From the NCBI RefSeq assembly GCF_000473365.1, contig NZ_KI421517.1, forward strand, positions 1,980,745 through 2,044,744: DNA of 64,000 bases. The letters are read 5' to 3'. How positions within the stretch are numbered: the first letter of the stretch is position 1; the number at the start of each line of letters is the position of its first letter. The DNA comes from Adhaeribacter aquaticus DSM 16391 (lineage in GTDB: Bacteria; Bacteroidota; Bacteroidia; Cytophagales; Hymenobacteraceae). Shown here piece after piece: positions 17,233-25,888 of the stretch. Below the pieces are notes generated by a model. It saw nothing but the letters and a program-made list of their open reading frames with translations, was not told the DNA's origin and made no database searches. The position numbers and the translations under genes are program-made.

Positions 17233-17263
17233 TTGTCTCTTTCGTTAGTGAATGAGACAAATG
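17230..17263 (-). promoter_or_regulatory. Inverted repeat containing the start codon of the excisionase-like gene
   Basis: CATTTGTCTC (17230-17239) and GAGACAAATG (17254-17263) are perfect complements separated by 14 bases. On the mRNA this is a 10-bp stem whose 3' arm includes the AUG. It could hide the start codon or be a protein-binding site. Confidence 0.6.
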
Positions 17264-17282
17264 TCAGTAGATGCAAAAGGGG

Positions 17283-17314
17283 TAGATCAGTTCCGACCGG
17301 TCGGAACTAGTCTA
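17283..17314. repeat. 32-bp palindrome upstream of the excisionase-like gene
   Basis: Core AGTTCCGACCGGTCGGAACT (17289-17308) is a perfect 20-bp palindrome; TAGA/TCTA arms extend it with two mismatched pairs. It is unusually G+C-rich for this element. Operator, recombination or replication site are possible. Confidence 0.7.
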
Positions 17315-17353
17315 GATTTTTCTTTTCTTTTTTTATGTTAGCTTCTAATTCCC

Positions 17354-18289
17354 TTAATTCATTTTTGCAGCATCATTATTAATGCCCATACTCTCTAAAA
17401 AATCAATAGCCGCTTTAATATCACTTACTTTTTTTGCGTTATTTTCCCCAAACCCGACCCGATCCACTTTAGATTCATAAAGCTTTTTCATTAAAGCCTC
17501 TCCACTTTTCCAAACTCCATTGGAAAGGGTTTTTACTGCCTCGTTAGCGTTATTATCATTTAAAGGCTTATTAGTATAAATACAGAATAAAGCCATTTGA
17601 GCTAATGATTTAAATGGATTTTCATTGCCATTTGTGCCTTGGGGATTATATATAGTAGAGGTGGCAAATTCGTTTAAGCTTTTAAGCCTATTAATTTCAT
17701 TCAATACTAAACCTTCAAACCCCGTGCTTTCCAAATACTCCCTGTCAAAATCATCCATTTTGATTAGTTGCTCATTAAAATCAAATAGGGCATTTTTTAA
17801 AAAATTTAGTTTATTCTCTTTCCCTTCAATATTGGAAACCTGCTGTTTTATTGATTCAAAATCATAAGTTTTAATAACATCAAGGACTTCCTCATTAATG
17901 ATTTCGGGATCTTCATTCCAGGGCAAAATATCATGCCTTAAATCAATTAACTGCTTGAAACAAATCGAATAATTTTCAAAATCAGGATGGTGAGATAATA
18001 TCCCTAAAACACGCATTAATAATACTATCTTTTCCTCCTGGTGAAATTGCTCTACTTCAAAAATCTTATTTACTAAGTTTATAAGTGCAAATGGCTTTGT
18101 AGGATTGTTAGTTATAAAGAAATAAATATCATGATAGGCCTGTGCAAAAACCTCAAATGGCTTAAAAGTATTCGTTTTATCTTTCCCCCTAAAAGCAGAA
18201 TAAAAGCTATGTAGATTATGATTAAAATGAGCATCTGCAGTACTCATTAATGAATCTAAATCACCTTTCTCGGTAGTATTGATTTCCAT
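17354..18289 (-). CDS. Unknown 311-residue protein beside the integrase
   Basis: Not recognised with confidence. It is 9 bp downstream of the integrase stop and in the same direction, so it was cotranscribed with it. The protein is acidic and helical, with no signal peptide, membrane segment or obvious catalytic motif. Its last 100 residues (NPFKSLAQMALFCIYTNKPL, GVWKSGEALMKKLYES, then a Lys-rich helix) resemble a C-terminal region I associate with proteins next to integrases in Bacteroidetes elements. A helper in recombination or regulation is possible. The frame is intact, in contrast to both the integrase and the primase. Confidence 0.65.
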   Translation of the reverse strand: MEINTTEKGDLDSLMSTADAHFNHNLHSFYSAFRGKDKTNTFKPFEVFAQAYHDIYFFITNNPTKPFALINLVNKIFEVEQFHQEEKIVLLMRVLGILSHHPDFENYSICFKQLIDLRHDILPWNEDPEIINEEVLDVIKTYDFESIKQQVSNIEGKENKLNFLKNALFDFNEQLIKMDDFDREYLESTGFEGLVLNEINRLKSLNEFATSTIYNPQGTNGNENPFKSLAQMALFCIYTNKPLNDNNANEAVKTLSNGVWKSGEALMKKLYESKVDRVGFGENNAKKVSDIKAAIDFLESMGINNDAAKMN

Positions 18290-18298
18290 AGTTCCAGA

Positions 18299-19524
18299 TT
18301 AAAACTTAGTTAATAAGGTAGCATTCTTTGCCCGTTCTTCTTGCTCAAAAGAGGCTAGGTAATTTTCAGTAGTTTTCAAGTCATTATGGCCTAAGCTTTC
18401 CGATATAAAAGCAATGTTTGCCCCTGATCGCTTTAACACACTGGCGTAACTATGTCGGGCCGTATAGGTGCTAATATTGCCAATGCCTAAGGCCTCCCCT
18501 ATTTTCTTCATTTTATCATTAATCAGGTGGGTAATATTTTTAATGATGCGCCTTTCGTCAGTTGGTGTTTCTTCGCCTTTTAAAAAAGGGAATATAAAGT
18601 TGTCCGGCTGCTTATTCTGGTTTCCCCATTTGTCTATTATGGCTTGCATTTCCGGCGTAATCACAGCATGAATAAGCTTTTTCTTTTTAGCCTTGGCTAA
18701 TGTCTTTTGCCGGTAAAATGAAAGCTCACCATTGCGGATGTTTGAAAATTTGAATTTGCAGATGTCGGTAATATTGGCGCCGTTGCAGACGTAGGAGAAA
18801 AACCATAAATCCCGGCACATGCAATCGTTTCACTTTCCGGCTCATACTTTACTATTTCAGAAACCTGGCTAATGGTTAAGGCTATATTGCGGCCTTCGTG
18901 CTGTGGGATCTCATATTTACCTTTGCCAAATGGATGGGCTGTAGGCTTAATTATGTCGGCTTCTTTAGCTTCATTTACAATTACCTGCAAAGCTCTCATG
19001 TACATGGAAATAGTAGTATAGCTTTTATTCTCTTTTAATAAATGCTTTTCATACTTCTTTAGCCAATCGATTGTGATTTGAGAGAACTTGATATTCTGGC
19101 CGGCAAAGAGGGCTATACTACGTAAAGTGTATTTATACCAATCGGAAGTACTAACCTTCCCATTTTCAGTAAGATCGTCAATCCTAGCTTTGAAAGCAGT
19201 GTTTACGGTGTCCCCTGTTGCATTACTTAACCGTTTGTTCAGAGCCTCCAGGCTAAACTGATCTTGTTTAGTTAAAACCTCTACCTCCAGGCGTAGGTTC
19301 TTAGAGAACTTTTGAATGGATACCCGAATAGCTTTTAAAGCTTCACCTTTAGCAGTAGGCAGCTTTTCCCAATCCTCCTGAAATAGAGCCTTGCCAGTAG
19401 AATAATAGCTTCGTTGCCGTTTGTAAGTAACCCTTACCCTAACCGGGTGCAAACCTTCCTTATTTACTTTTCGGGTTTCTTATTGTGTGGCTAAAGTCAC
19501 ACCGCTATCTTCAAATTTAAACAT
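18299..19524 (-). pseudogene. Tyrosine recombinase/integrase of the element, stop codon plus frameshift
   Basis: From ATG 19522-19524 the frame reads MFKFEDSGVTLATQ, hits TAA, and continues in phase as ETRKVNKEGLHPVRVRVTYK, a normal start of Bacteroidetes integrases. The SAM-like core-binding domain follows (TSDWYKYTLRSIALFAGQNI). Near 18810 the phase changes: the upstream frame ends in nonsense, while the other frame continues with DLWFFSYVCNGANITDIC and the catalytic domain to 18299. A two-base TG gain in GCATGTGCC would explain it. Catalytic features: ARHSYA (Arg), ESLGHND (His) and ENYLASF (Tyr nucleophile). As in a known Bacteroidetes subgroup, the first Arg box reads CNG instead of an Arg. 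Two independent lesions make it non-functional unless one is an assembly error. Confidence 0.85.
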
Positions 19525-19559
19525 TCTTTATGCTGTTATGTGTATGACCTTTTTGGAGT

Positions 19560-19587
19560 GGGTCACACAAGGGTACACACAAATATA
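19560..19587 (-). promoter_or_regulatory. Right inner-end near-repeat overlapping the integrase -7 box
   Basis: GGGTCACACA-AGG-GTACACACAA (19560-19582) repeats 12811-12833. Its end overlaps TATATTTG on the minus strand (19587-19580), a perfect TAnnTTTG box 56 bp upstream of the integrase ATG. Integrase binding here could also repress its own gene. Confidence 0.55.
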
Positions 19588-19695
19588 AAGAATATATGAA
19601 AAGGAATATAAATATAAAAAAGCCTTTATTCATTAATTACCAGCTATTTACATACAATATGAAAACAGATAAAAAACTAAGAACAGGCTTATATT

Positions 19696-19772
19696 TTGCA
19701 TGGCATGCAAGAGGTCATCGGTTCGACTCCGATATTCTCCACTTAATTAGAAAGCACTTATGAGGTAAAACT
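19696..19772 (+). repeat. attR: right 77-bp direct repeat with displaced tRNA-Ala 3' fragment
   Basis: Identical to 12717-12793. It contains the anticodon arm, T-arm and 3' acceptor strand of tRNA-Ala but no 5' half, so it is not a tRNA gene. Confidence 0.95.
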
Positions 19773-19789
19773 TATAAGTGCTTTTTTTA
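19751..19789 (+). terminator. Terminator at the right element end (original tRNA terminator copy)
   Basis: AAAGCACTTA (19751-19760) pairs with TAAGTGCTTT (from 19775), followed by a T run. Confidence 0.75.
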
Positions 19790-19897
19790 TATACATGCAA
19801 TTTGCACATACAGCCTTCCACTCCATTTAAAACATTAATTCAATTAATAATAAATTAATATTTTAACACAAAAGCTGGTTAGTTTCGGCACCTTTAC

Positions 19898-20719
19898 TTA
19901 CAAATTGGCTATCGACACTTCTTCTGAAAAATAAGTATGCATGGCTGTTTCCGGATCCAAATACGAAGATTGGTAATCAGCCATGGAAGCATGTAAATAT
20001 AAAACAGAACCACCTTCAATTTCTTTAATAATATCCTGGTGGTCGTCCATCGGTAGTGCAGGACACCCTTGACTACGTCCTAATCTGCCATGTTCCTTTA
20101 CAAACTCTTCGCTCACATATTCGGCACCATGAACTACTACATGCCGGTTATAGGCATTTTTATTAAAACCTTCGTCCATACCTCTTATTTTTAAGGAAAG
20201 GCCGTGTTTTCCCGTATAGGTCCCTTCGGTTACATAGAAGCCTAAACTACTCATTTCTGATTGAGACACATTAGAAAAACGCTCAGCCCTTTCAACACCT
20301 GAATTTTTACCATGCGCAACCAAAGTATGGTGAAGTATTTTGCGGGCGTTAATATCTATTACCCACAATCTTTTTTCTGAAGAATTTTTATCAAAATCGG
20401 CAATGGTTAAAGTGGATTTATTTGTTATTGCTCCGGTCTTGATTAAATTTAAATAACCAACCACGCCTTGGTTAAAAACCTCTAAATTTAAACCGGCCTT
20501 TTCTAATCCAATTTCCTCATATAAATTATAAATCTCTAGTTCAAACTGTATAAACTGCAAGGTGGCAGACATAGGCGCAAAATTTACAACAGGAGTTTTA
20601 TCTGCTATATTGCCTGCAGGTAAAGGAAACTGCCCCAGGAAAAAGGAAGCAAATAAGGGAATGGCCTTTCTCGCTTGCTTTCTACCCCACTTATTACGAA
20701 AGCCAAATTCTTTTTTCAT
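19898..20719 (-). CDS. Murein L,D-transpeptidase catalytic domain protein (YkuD-like)
   Basis: A 273-residue exported protein. A basic N-terminus and a hydrophobic stretch (residues 19-36, AIPLFASFFLGQFPLPAG) form a signal peptide. The catalytic region near the end has His197-Gly in VVHGAEYVS and Cys219 in RLGRSQGCPALP, the YkuD-type His/Cys pair, preceded by the strand IDINARKILHHTLVAHGKNS. Length and order match the 'murein L,D-transpeptidase catalytic domain family' group of Bacteroidetes, which would form or rearrange 3-3 peptidoglycan cross-links or act as carboxypeptidase in the periplasm. It is the first chromosomal gene past the right element boundary and stands alone. Confidence 0.85.
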   Translation of the reverse strand: MKKEFGFRNKWGRKQARKAIPLFASFFLGQFPLPAGNIADKTPVVNFAPMSATLQFIQFELEIYNLYEEIGLEKAGLNLEVFNQGVVGYLNLIKTGAITNKSTLTIADFDKNSSEKRLWVIDINARKILHHTLVAHGKNSGVERAERFSNVSQSEMSSLGFYVTEGTYTGKHGLSLKIRGMDEGFNKNAYNRHVVVHGAEYVSEEFVKEHGRLGRSQGCPALPMDDHQDIIKEIEGGSVLYLHASMADYQSSYLDPETAMHTYFSEEVSIANL

Positions 20720-21134
20720 AAAACTAAAGTTTGTAGAAACTATAAATCTTATACGTGATCTAGAGTAAAAGCAACTAGTTTTCCCTTAATAAAGCTAAAC
20801 GTACAACAGAAAACTATTTAAAACCAATTTAGACAATTGTTGATAAGGAAGGTCAAAATCATTAAGGGCTTGAGCTGCTATGGTAGATAAAATGTAAAAC
20901 AACTTTTGCACAACCACTAACTAGAGGTATATTTCCTTAAATTCAAATATAAATTACCTTAACCGGCAAAGTATTCGATGAGAATTGACTGACTTACTAA
21001 GGGTTTACCATTACAAGATCTGAAATATGCTCCTGGCCTTAAGCAGGTATTTTTTGGTAGGGAGGTAATAACCATTCAGGAATGATTCTAAATAAAATTT
21101 TTGTACCCGACAAGCCTGAACATAAATTAACAAC
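20720..21134. other. Intergenic stretch, no gene recognised
   Basis: No start-to-stop frame of note. A short protein-like run on the plus strand around 20990-21085 has no start and no recognisable family; it may be a relic. The region probably carries promoters for the divergent flanking genes. Confidence 0.4.
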
Positions 21135-21524
21135 ATGAAGCCATTTCAAATAAATTTTCTAGATCATGTGGCACTACAGGTTCGGGACCAGGAGGAATCG
21201 GTGCGGTGGCACCAAAAGGTACTAGGACTGCAACGGGCAAATTTTCCAGAATAGGGCAATTTTCCGGTTATGATGACCAGTGGCAAGTTCAGAATTGCTT
21301 TATTCCCCGCTGATTTAGCCGATCCGGTTCTGGATAGGGAGTCTAAAAATGTCCGGATTACCCATTTTGCCTTTAATGTAAACCAAGCTGAGTTTGTCCG
21401 CGCGCAAGCTCATTTTAAAAGTTTGGGACTAACATTCGAATTCCTGAACCACGGTTATTTCCATTCCATCTACACCAAAGACCCGGATGCGCATATCGTA
21501 GAACTAACTACTCAGATTTCATAA
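21135..21524 (+). pseudogene. VOC/glyoxalase family protein with one amber codon
   Basis: From ATG 21135 the frame gives 39 residues (NFLDHVALQVRDQEESVRW, then HQKVLGLQRANFPE), reaches TAG at 21252-21254, and continues in phase for 90 residues (GNFPVMMTSGKFRIALFPAD, then ITHFAFNV, ending IVELTTQIS). Together they make one complete vicinal-oxygen-chelate domain of 129 residues with the expected metal-ligand positions (HVAL at the start, HFAF and the Glu of VEL later). The family usually has PEWGNFPV, so Trp TGG to TAG is the likely change. Apart from this codon the gene is clean, so inactivation looks recent. Confidence 0.85.
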
Positions 21525-21832
21525 TCCGAATTTACCAGACTCGTGAAGCAAACATAACCTGAGTTAAACCAAGCCCACCTTCCTCCAATTCATGCGAAGC
21601 AGGAAACGGTGCCCAACCCAATGCACGCTTGTGCTAAACTGGCTTAGCTTAGGTAGCTATAAAGAAAGCGCTACGCCTCGAGGTCAATTTTTACTAACCT
21701 TATGATAATTCACAAGTCGGAAATTTACGGATGCGACACCAGAATTACCTGCTATTATATCCTTTTTTCCTTTCGGCCCATTTCAGTATTAATAAATATA
21801 AACTTTTACAAACTATACAAACCTATAAAACT
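21525..21832. other. Intergenic stretch without a recognised gene
   Basis: No convincing start-to-stop frame. It lies between two decayed genes and may itself contain relics too short to identify. Confidence 0.35.
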
Positions 21833-22260
21833 ATGAAAGTAAAAGTTCAAATTTTTAAATCTGGGATATTAATGGCCTTAGTTGGTGTATTTATGTCCTG
21901 TAAACAACAAACTAAACAAAATACAGAAGAAGAGACAACAGAAGTCCGGACTGAAACTAATGAAGCCCCCAATGAAGCCAACAGAGAAGTAGATGAAGCC
22001 CAATCAGAATAGTCTGCAGAATTAAATAGTTTTTTAATTGGGTAAAAGAAAATTCGGCCAAAGCCGAAACTGCTACAGAACAAGAATGGCAGGAGAGCAA
22101 AGCGGAATATAAACGCCGGGAAGCAGAATTGGAAGCTAAAAGCAGCACCTGGGATGACAAAACAAAAGCAGAATGGAAGAAACTCAAAAATAACTGGAAT
22201 GAATCATAGAACAGGGTTCAGGCCCGTCTGAAAAAAGCCGGAAAAGATATACGGGATTAA
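21833..22260 (+). pseudogene. Small lipoprotein with Trp/Lys/Glu-rich C-terminus, disrupted at three points
   Basis: The intact first part (60 residues from ATG 21833) is a lipoprotein signal with lipobox near FMSC, followed by a Glu/Thr-rich tail, ending at TAG 22010-22012. Beyond it, restoring one T in a six-T run near 22031 opens NWVKENSAKAETATEQEWQE, KAEYKRREAELEAKSSTWDD and KAEWKKLKNNWNES, then TAG at 22207-22209, then NRVQARLKKAGKDIRD to TAA 22258. The whole would be about 140 residues. The repeated Trp-x-x-x-Lys/Glu pattern resembles short lipoproteins with helical Ala/Lys/Trp repeats. Two amber codons plus one slip indicate decay; the truncated 60-residue lipoprotein could still be made. 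Confidence 0.7.
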
Positions 22261-22283
22261 GCTAAATGCTAATAACCTGATAA

Positions 22284-22325
22284 AAACCTGCTGTTACTTA
22301 CCTGTCAGCAGGTTTCTTTTTTTTA
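22284..22325 (+). terminator. Terminator of the decayed lipoprotein gene
   Basis: AAACCTGCTG (22284-22293) pairs with CAGCAGGTTT (22306-22315), followed by a long T run. Confidence 0.85.
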
Positions 22326-22940
22326 GAAGCTTTACTACCTTCGTCCTTAGGTAACAAGTGTAAAAGAAATATTATGGAATGAGCTTATATTACTTGTTGC
22401 TAGACATTATTACAAATCTGTTCAACTTTACAGAAAGGTGTATCTAGTCCAAATAGGCACCTGTAATCACTTTTTTCGTAGACCAATACCATTCCAAAAT
22501 TTTATAATAATTACAACCCCTGATACTGTTGTAAGCCCATTTACTTCAAATCACTCTTAAGTTGTTTTGTATGTCTCAAATCGGCAACTCTTTATTTAAA
22601 GCCCTTTAATTTCTGTCCGCTTTTTAAGGAAATACTTTATACAAAAACCTAATTTTCTACTTTGGTGTTTAAATCGTCCCATAATTTCCTGCCAATCCAA
22701 TACGATTTCAATTATCCAGAACAGGCAATCGGAACCGACTATTCCCACAGATGGAGCGGAGATAAAACGCCCTTAGCCATATGCCACTAGTTCCCCTAAA
22801 AATTTCAGGTTGGACTGGCGATAAAATCCCGGTAGCGCCTACCCTTATGCCCGTTAGTATTTATTGCCCTGAGGTATAAAACCTGGATCAAGGCACCTGC
22901 TTCCTTTGGTTATATTTAAAGCTTTGTATTAACCAAGATT
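22326..22940. other. Long intergenic region, possible coding relic
   Basis: No intact gene. On the plus strand around 22690-22780 a protein-like string (YPEQAIGTDYSHRWSGDKTP) sits without start and with stops soon after; I cannot assign it. It may be another eroded gene. Confidence 0.35.
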
Positions 22941-23480
22941 TTATAAACCAGCAGTTAACTCTGATTTTATTTTAAATTCAATGGTAGCAGAGGCAAAAGG
23001 CGAAGTTGTGGTTCCGACTAATCTGAAATCTACCTTTTGCCCACCTTCAATTAAACTGGTTAAATCATTTTTATTAGTGGCATCTACGGGTGCACTTACC
23101 TCTGTACCAGAAGCATTAAGTGCTTTTAAATCTACATTGGAAAGAGCAGTGGCAGTCTTAAAATTAGTTGTTCCTGATGGTGCGTATTCCAGCCGTCCAT
23201 TCAACATAGGATTAGCGGTATTGTTAGTAGCAGCTGTAAATTGGGTTACTTTAAATACAATCCCTTCAATTACCAGGTCCTTTATTTTATCTTTATGCTT
23301 TTTAATTTCACCATCATTAAAATCCATATTAGAGATATTCGCATTGATGGTATTTCCGGTGGTTGAGGTAAATGAAATGGGTATTGTATTAGTTACACCA
23401 AATTCCTTATCGAACACGGAACAAGCAGAAAACAAAACAGTAAAAAACAAAATCGATAATTTTTGTAAGTTCTTTTTCAT
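22941..23480 (-). CDS. Hypothetical lipoprotein
   Basis: A 179-residue protein with a clear type-II signal peptide: Lys-rich start, hydrophobic core SILFFTVLF and lipobox FSAC (Cys20). The mature part is rich in Thr, Asn, Val and Ala with alternating hydrophobicity (VIEGIVFKVTQFTA, FASATIEFKIKSEL), suggesting a beta-sandwich facing the periplasm or cell surface. I do not recognise a named family. It stands alone, with more than 600 bp of non-coding sequence on either side. Confidence 0.75.
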   Translation of the reverse strand: MKKNLQKLSILFFTVLFSACSVFDKEFGVTNTIPISFTSTTGNTINANISNMDFNDGEIKKHKDKIKDLVIEGIVFKVTQFTAATNNTANPMLNGRLEYAPSGTTNFKTATALSNVDLKALNASGTEVSAPVDATNKNDLTSLIEGGQKVDFRLVGTTTSPFASATIEFKIKSELTAGL

Positions 23481-24171
23481 AAGGAATTCAATTTAAGTGG
23501 TGGAAAAATAATACCTTGATAAAAACTACTAAAAGACCAAATAGTATAATTATATACTGAATTATTTTACTTAAGTTAATAAATAGAGGTATTAATTTTA
23601 TGTTTATTCACCTATAAAGTGCCCACCATTTCTTATACTGTGTAAACCTTCTTTATTTTAAGAAGGCATTAATTTATTCCCAGAGCAATTATTTTTGAAG
23701 ATATACCATCAGACGCTAGCTTTAAAGTTGCCAGTTTATTTGAATAAAGGTTAATGAGGGAACCTGGTAAAAATGAAAGCTAAATACTTAAAACTGTCAA
23801 GGCGATAAGAAATAGCACCCAAGGTAGCCGACCAGGAAAAACTTTTACACTACCTTTTCATCCTTACTTTGTTATAAAAAATCAGGAATGTTTATTATAA
23901 ATTTAAACCACACCAGGAACAGGACTTTATTATAAGAATCCAGATTCTATTGGTTTAACTCCGGTATTCTCTATTAACACAAAAGTAATTCTAAATTAAA
24001 GCTAATAAGTGCTTTTGTTTTTCATAAATACAAAGCAATAGCTTTTTTTTACTTTGTGTGGGCCTTCACTACGTATTATTGATTAAAGAAATTAACCATC
24101 TATTTCAACGCTTTGGAATTACAAGATGAAGTTAAATAGTTTTAAGGAAATACAACGACAGGCTTTTCATG
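23481..24171. other. Long intergenic region, nothing recognised
   Basis: About 690 bp without a plausible gene on either strand, A+T-rich and with frequent stops in all frames I followed. No tRNA-like or strongly structured element was seen. Confidence 0.4.
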
Positions 24172-24199
24172 AAAAAAGGCCACTGTATCAGTGGCCTTT
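24172..24199 (-). terminator. Terminator of the subtilase gene
   Basis: AAAGGCCACTG (24175-24185) pairs with CAGTGGCCTTT (24189-24199); the A run at 24172-24177 becomes the T run on the minus strand. Confidence 0.8.
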
Positions 24200-24223
24200 A
24201 GTTTCGTTATAGTTAATTACTTG

Positions 24224-25450
24224 TTACAGTTTGGCTACTTTATCGGTGTATCTGTCCGGGTCACCGGTTACATAGCCATCAAATGACATACTGTTGCCTT
24301 TCAGCAGGAGCAAACCAGCTACGTGCGGAGCAGCAAAGGAAGTACCGTTGCCATAAGAAGTGTAGCCGCCTCCTTTAGTAGTCGTCTGTATGTTTACAGA
24401 GGGAGCCGCCCGATCTACCGGAGCACCAAAGTTAGATTTGTTCCAGAAGTACTTGTTGTAATCCATGCCTGATACGGTGTAAACATTAGTAGCATTTACT
24501 CTTTGTGGGGAGTTGTTGCTGCAATCTACATAGCTGTTACCAGCAGCAATAGAAATAAAAACACCTTTGGCCGCACAGTTTTTAATAGCATTGTCCAAAG
24601 TAGAAGAAGCACCCGCGCTGATACTGATATTTACCACGTCTCCGGCTTTTCCATTACTGGTTACGTGGTTTACCGCTTTAACCAGATTAGACAAGCTGCC
24701 TCCACCTGCATCATCCAGCACCCGTAAAGATACAATAGTAGCATTGGCTGCTACCCCAATAATACCGGATCCATTGTTTTTAGCCCCAATTACGCCTGCT
24801 ACCATGGTGCCATGGCCGTAACCATCCGCAGTAGCGAAGTTACCTGGTATATAAGAAACGCTGCGTGCTTCATCCACAATCAGATCCGAATGGTTTTTAT
24901 CTACGCCACTGTCAATCACCCAGGCAGTTTTCCCAGCACCTTCGCCATAGCCTACCATTGCCACTCCTCTTGGGATAGTTTCGCCGGTAGCTACTGTAAA
25001 CGTTGGAGTAGGTGCAGTTGGTGTAGGTTCAGTCGGCGCTGGCTCCGTTGTGCCACCACCACCACCGCCTTTGGTGGGTTTACCTAAAGAAATTAGCTGA
25101 TCGGGTTCCACTGAAAGTACTTCCGGATCGTTTAAGAGCAGTTGCACCTGGCTTTTGGATAGCTTGCCATAAAAACCCTTGATGCGGCCCTCATAAGTAC
25201 CTCTGATGCCAGCTTTCTCCACTTCCCGGGCAGCAACTAAATCATCAATAATTTGAGTAGTACTTTGGGTGTTACTCTTAAATACTACAATGTACTGCCC
25301 CTCTATCACATTGCTAGCCTGCACACTCGTACTTGGAACCGGTACAGCCGTCTGGTCTTCGGCCAGGTCTTCTTTCTGACAGGCAGCCATAGAGAATACA
25401 GAAGCCAGGGCAAAAAACGAAATTGCTTTCTTAAATTTAATTTTTCCCAT
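24224..25450 (-). CDS. Subtilisin-like serine protease (S8) with I9 propeptide, lipoprotein
   Basis: The start at 25450 (MGKIKFKKAI) is preferred to 25480 because it gives a compact lipoprotein signal ending MAAC; residue numbers below count from 25480. An inhibitor-I9 propeptide (NVIEGQYIVVFKSN to EPDQLI, about 57-130) is followed by a Gly/Pro/Thr linker with TEPAPTEPTPTAPTPT, then the catalytic domain with Asp190 (WVIDSGVD), His223 (GYGHGTMVAG), oxyanion Asn in AAGNS and Ser381 (NGTSFAAPHVAG). It would be exported and anchored outside the cytoplasm to degrade protein. It is divergent, across 438 bp, from a lipoprotein that looks like a free-standing protease prodomain. Confidence 0.93.
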   Translation of the reverse strand: MGKIKFKKAISFFALASVFSMAACQKEDLAEDQTAVPVPSTSVQASNVIEGQYIVVFKSNTQSTTQIIDDLVAAREVEKAGIRGTYEGRIKGFYGKLSKSQVQLLLNDPEVLSVEPDQLISLGKPTKGGGGGGTTEPAPTEPTPTAPTPTFTVATGETIPRGVAMVGYGEGAGKTAWVIDSGVDKNHSDLIVDEARSVSYIPGNFATADGYGHGTMVAGVIGAKNNGSGIIGVAANATIVSLRVLDDAGGGSLSNLVKAVNHVTSNGKAGDVVNISISAGASSTLDNAIKNCAAKGVFISIAAGNSYVDCSNNSPQRVNATNVYTVSGMDYNKYFWNKSNFGAPVDRAAPSVNIQTTTKGGGYTSYGNGTSFAAPHVAGLLLLKGNSMSFDGYVTGDPDRYTDKVAKL

Positions 25451-25888
25451 AAGTTGTGATTGACGTAAAGGTTTGAACATAAAATGGACATTTAAAGGTT
25501 TTATTCGGCATTTAAGTATTTAATCAAATTCCAGATTGGCCATATAGTTGACCAATAATAAAGAACCAGAACTAATTAAACCATAATTTTTTTCTAAGCT
25601 TAGCATATTATATCTTTATATGCTAATATTTATATGGACTATATCGTAAAACCTATATAAAGGTTTTAACTTTTTAAATAAATTTTATGATATATTTTTC
25701 ATATTTATTTTAAAGAAGCTTTTTTATCCTGTTTAATCTTTAATCTCTCCAATTATACCTTTATAGAAAGCTTCTGGATAGCATTAGGACATCCGGAAAA
25801 ATATATTTATAAATATTTATATATAGTTTTACACTTAATTACAAAACACCCGTATTGGGGATTGTAAAAAAAACAAAACCCAATATCT
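25451..25888. other. Divergent promoter region between subtilase and prodomain-like lipoprotein
   Basis: Very A+T-rich with no gene. It must hold promoters for both flanking genes, but no perfect TAnnTTTG box with good spacing was found. Confidence 0.4.

Noticed and set aside
19696-19741. A second tRNA-Ala gene at the right end of the element
   Set aside because: Only the anticodon arm, T-arm and 3' acceptor strand are present; there is no 5' half or D-arm. It is the att duplication.
22690-22790. A protein-like string around 22.7 kb as a gene
   Set aside because: No start, frequent stops in each frame and no family I can name; reported only as a possible relic.
22981-23496. A 171-residue plus-strand frame opposite the hypothetical lipoprotein
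   Set aside because: The minus-strand frame has a clean lipoprotein signal peptide; the plus frame has no recognisable feature and covers the same bases.
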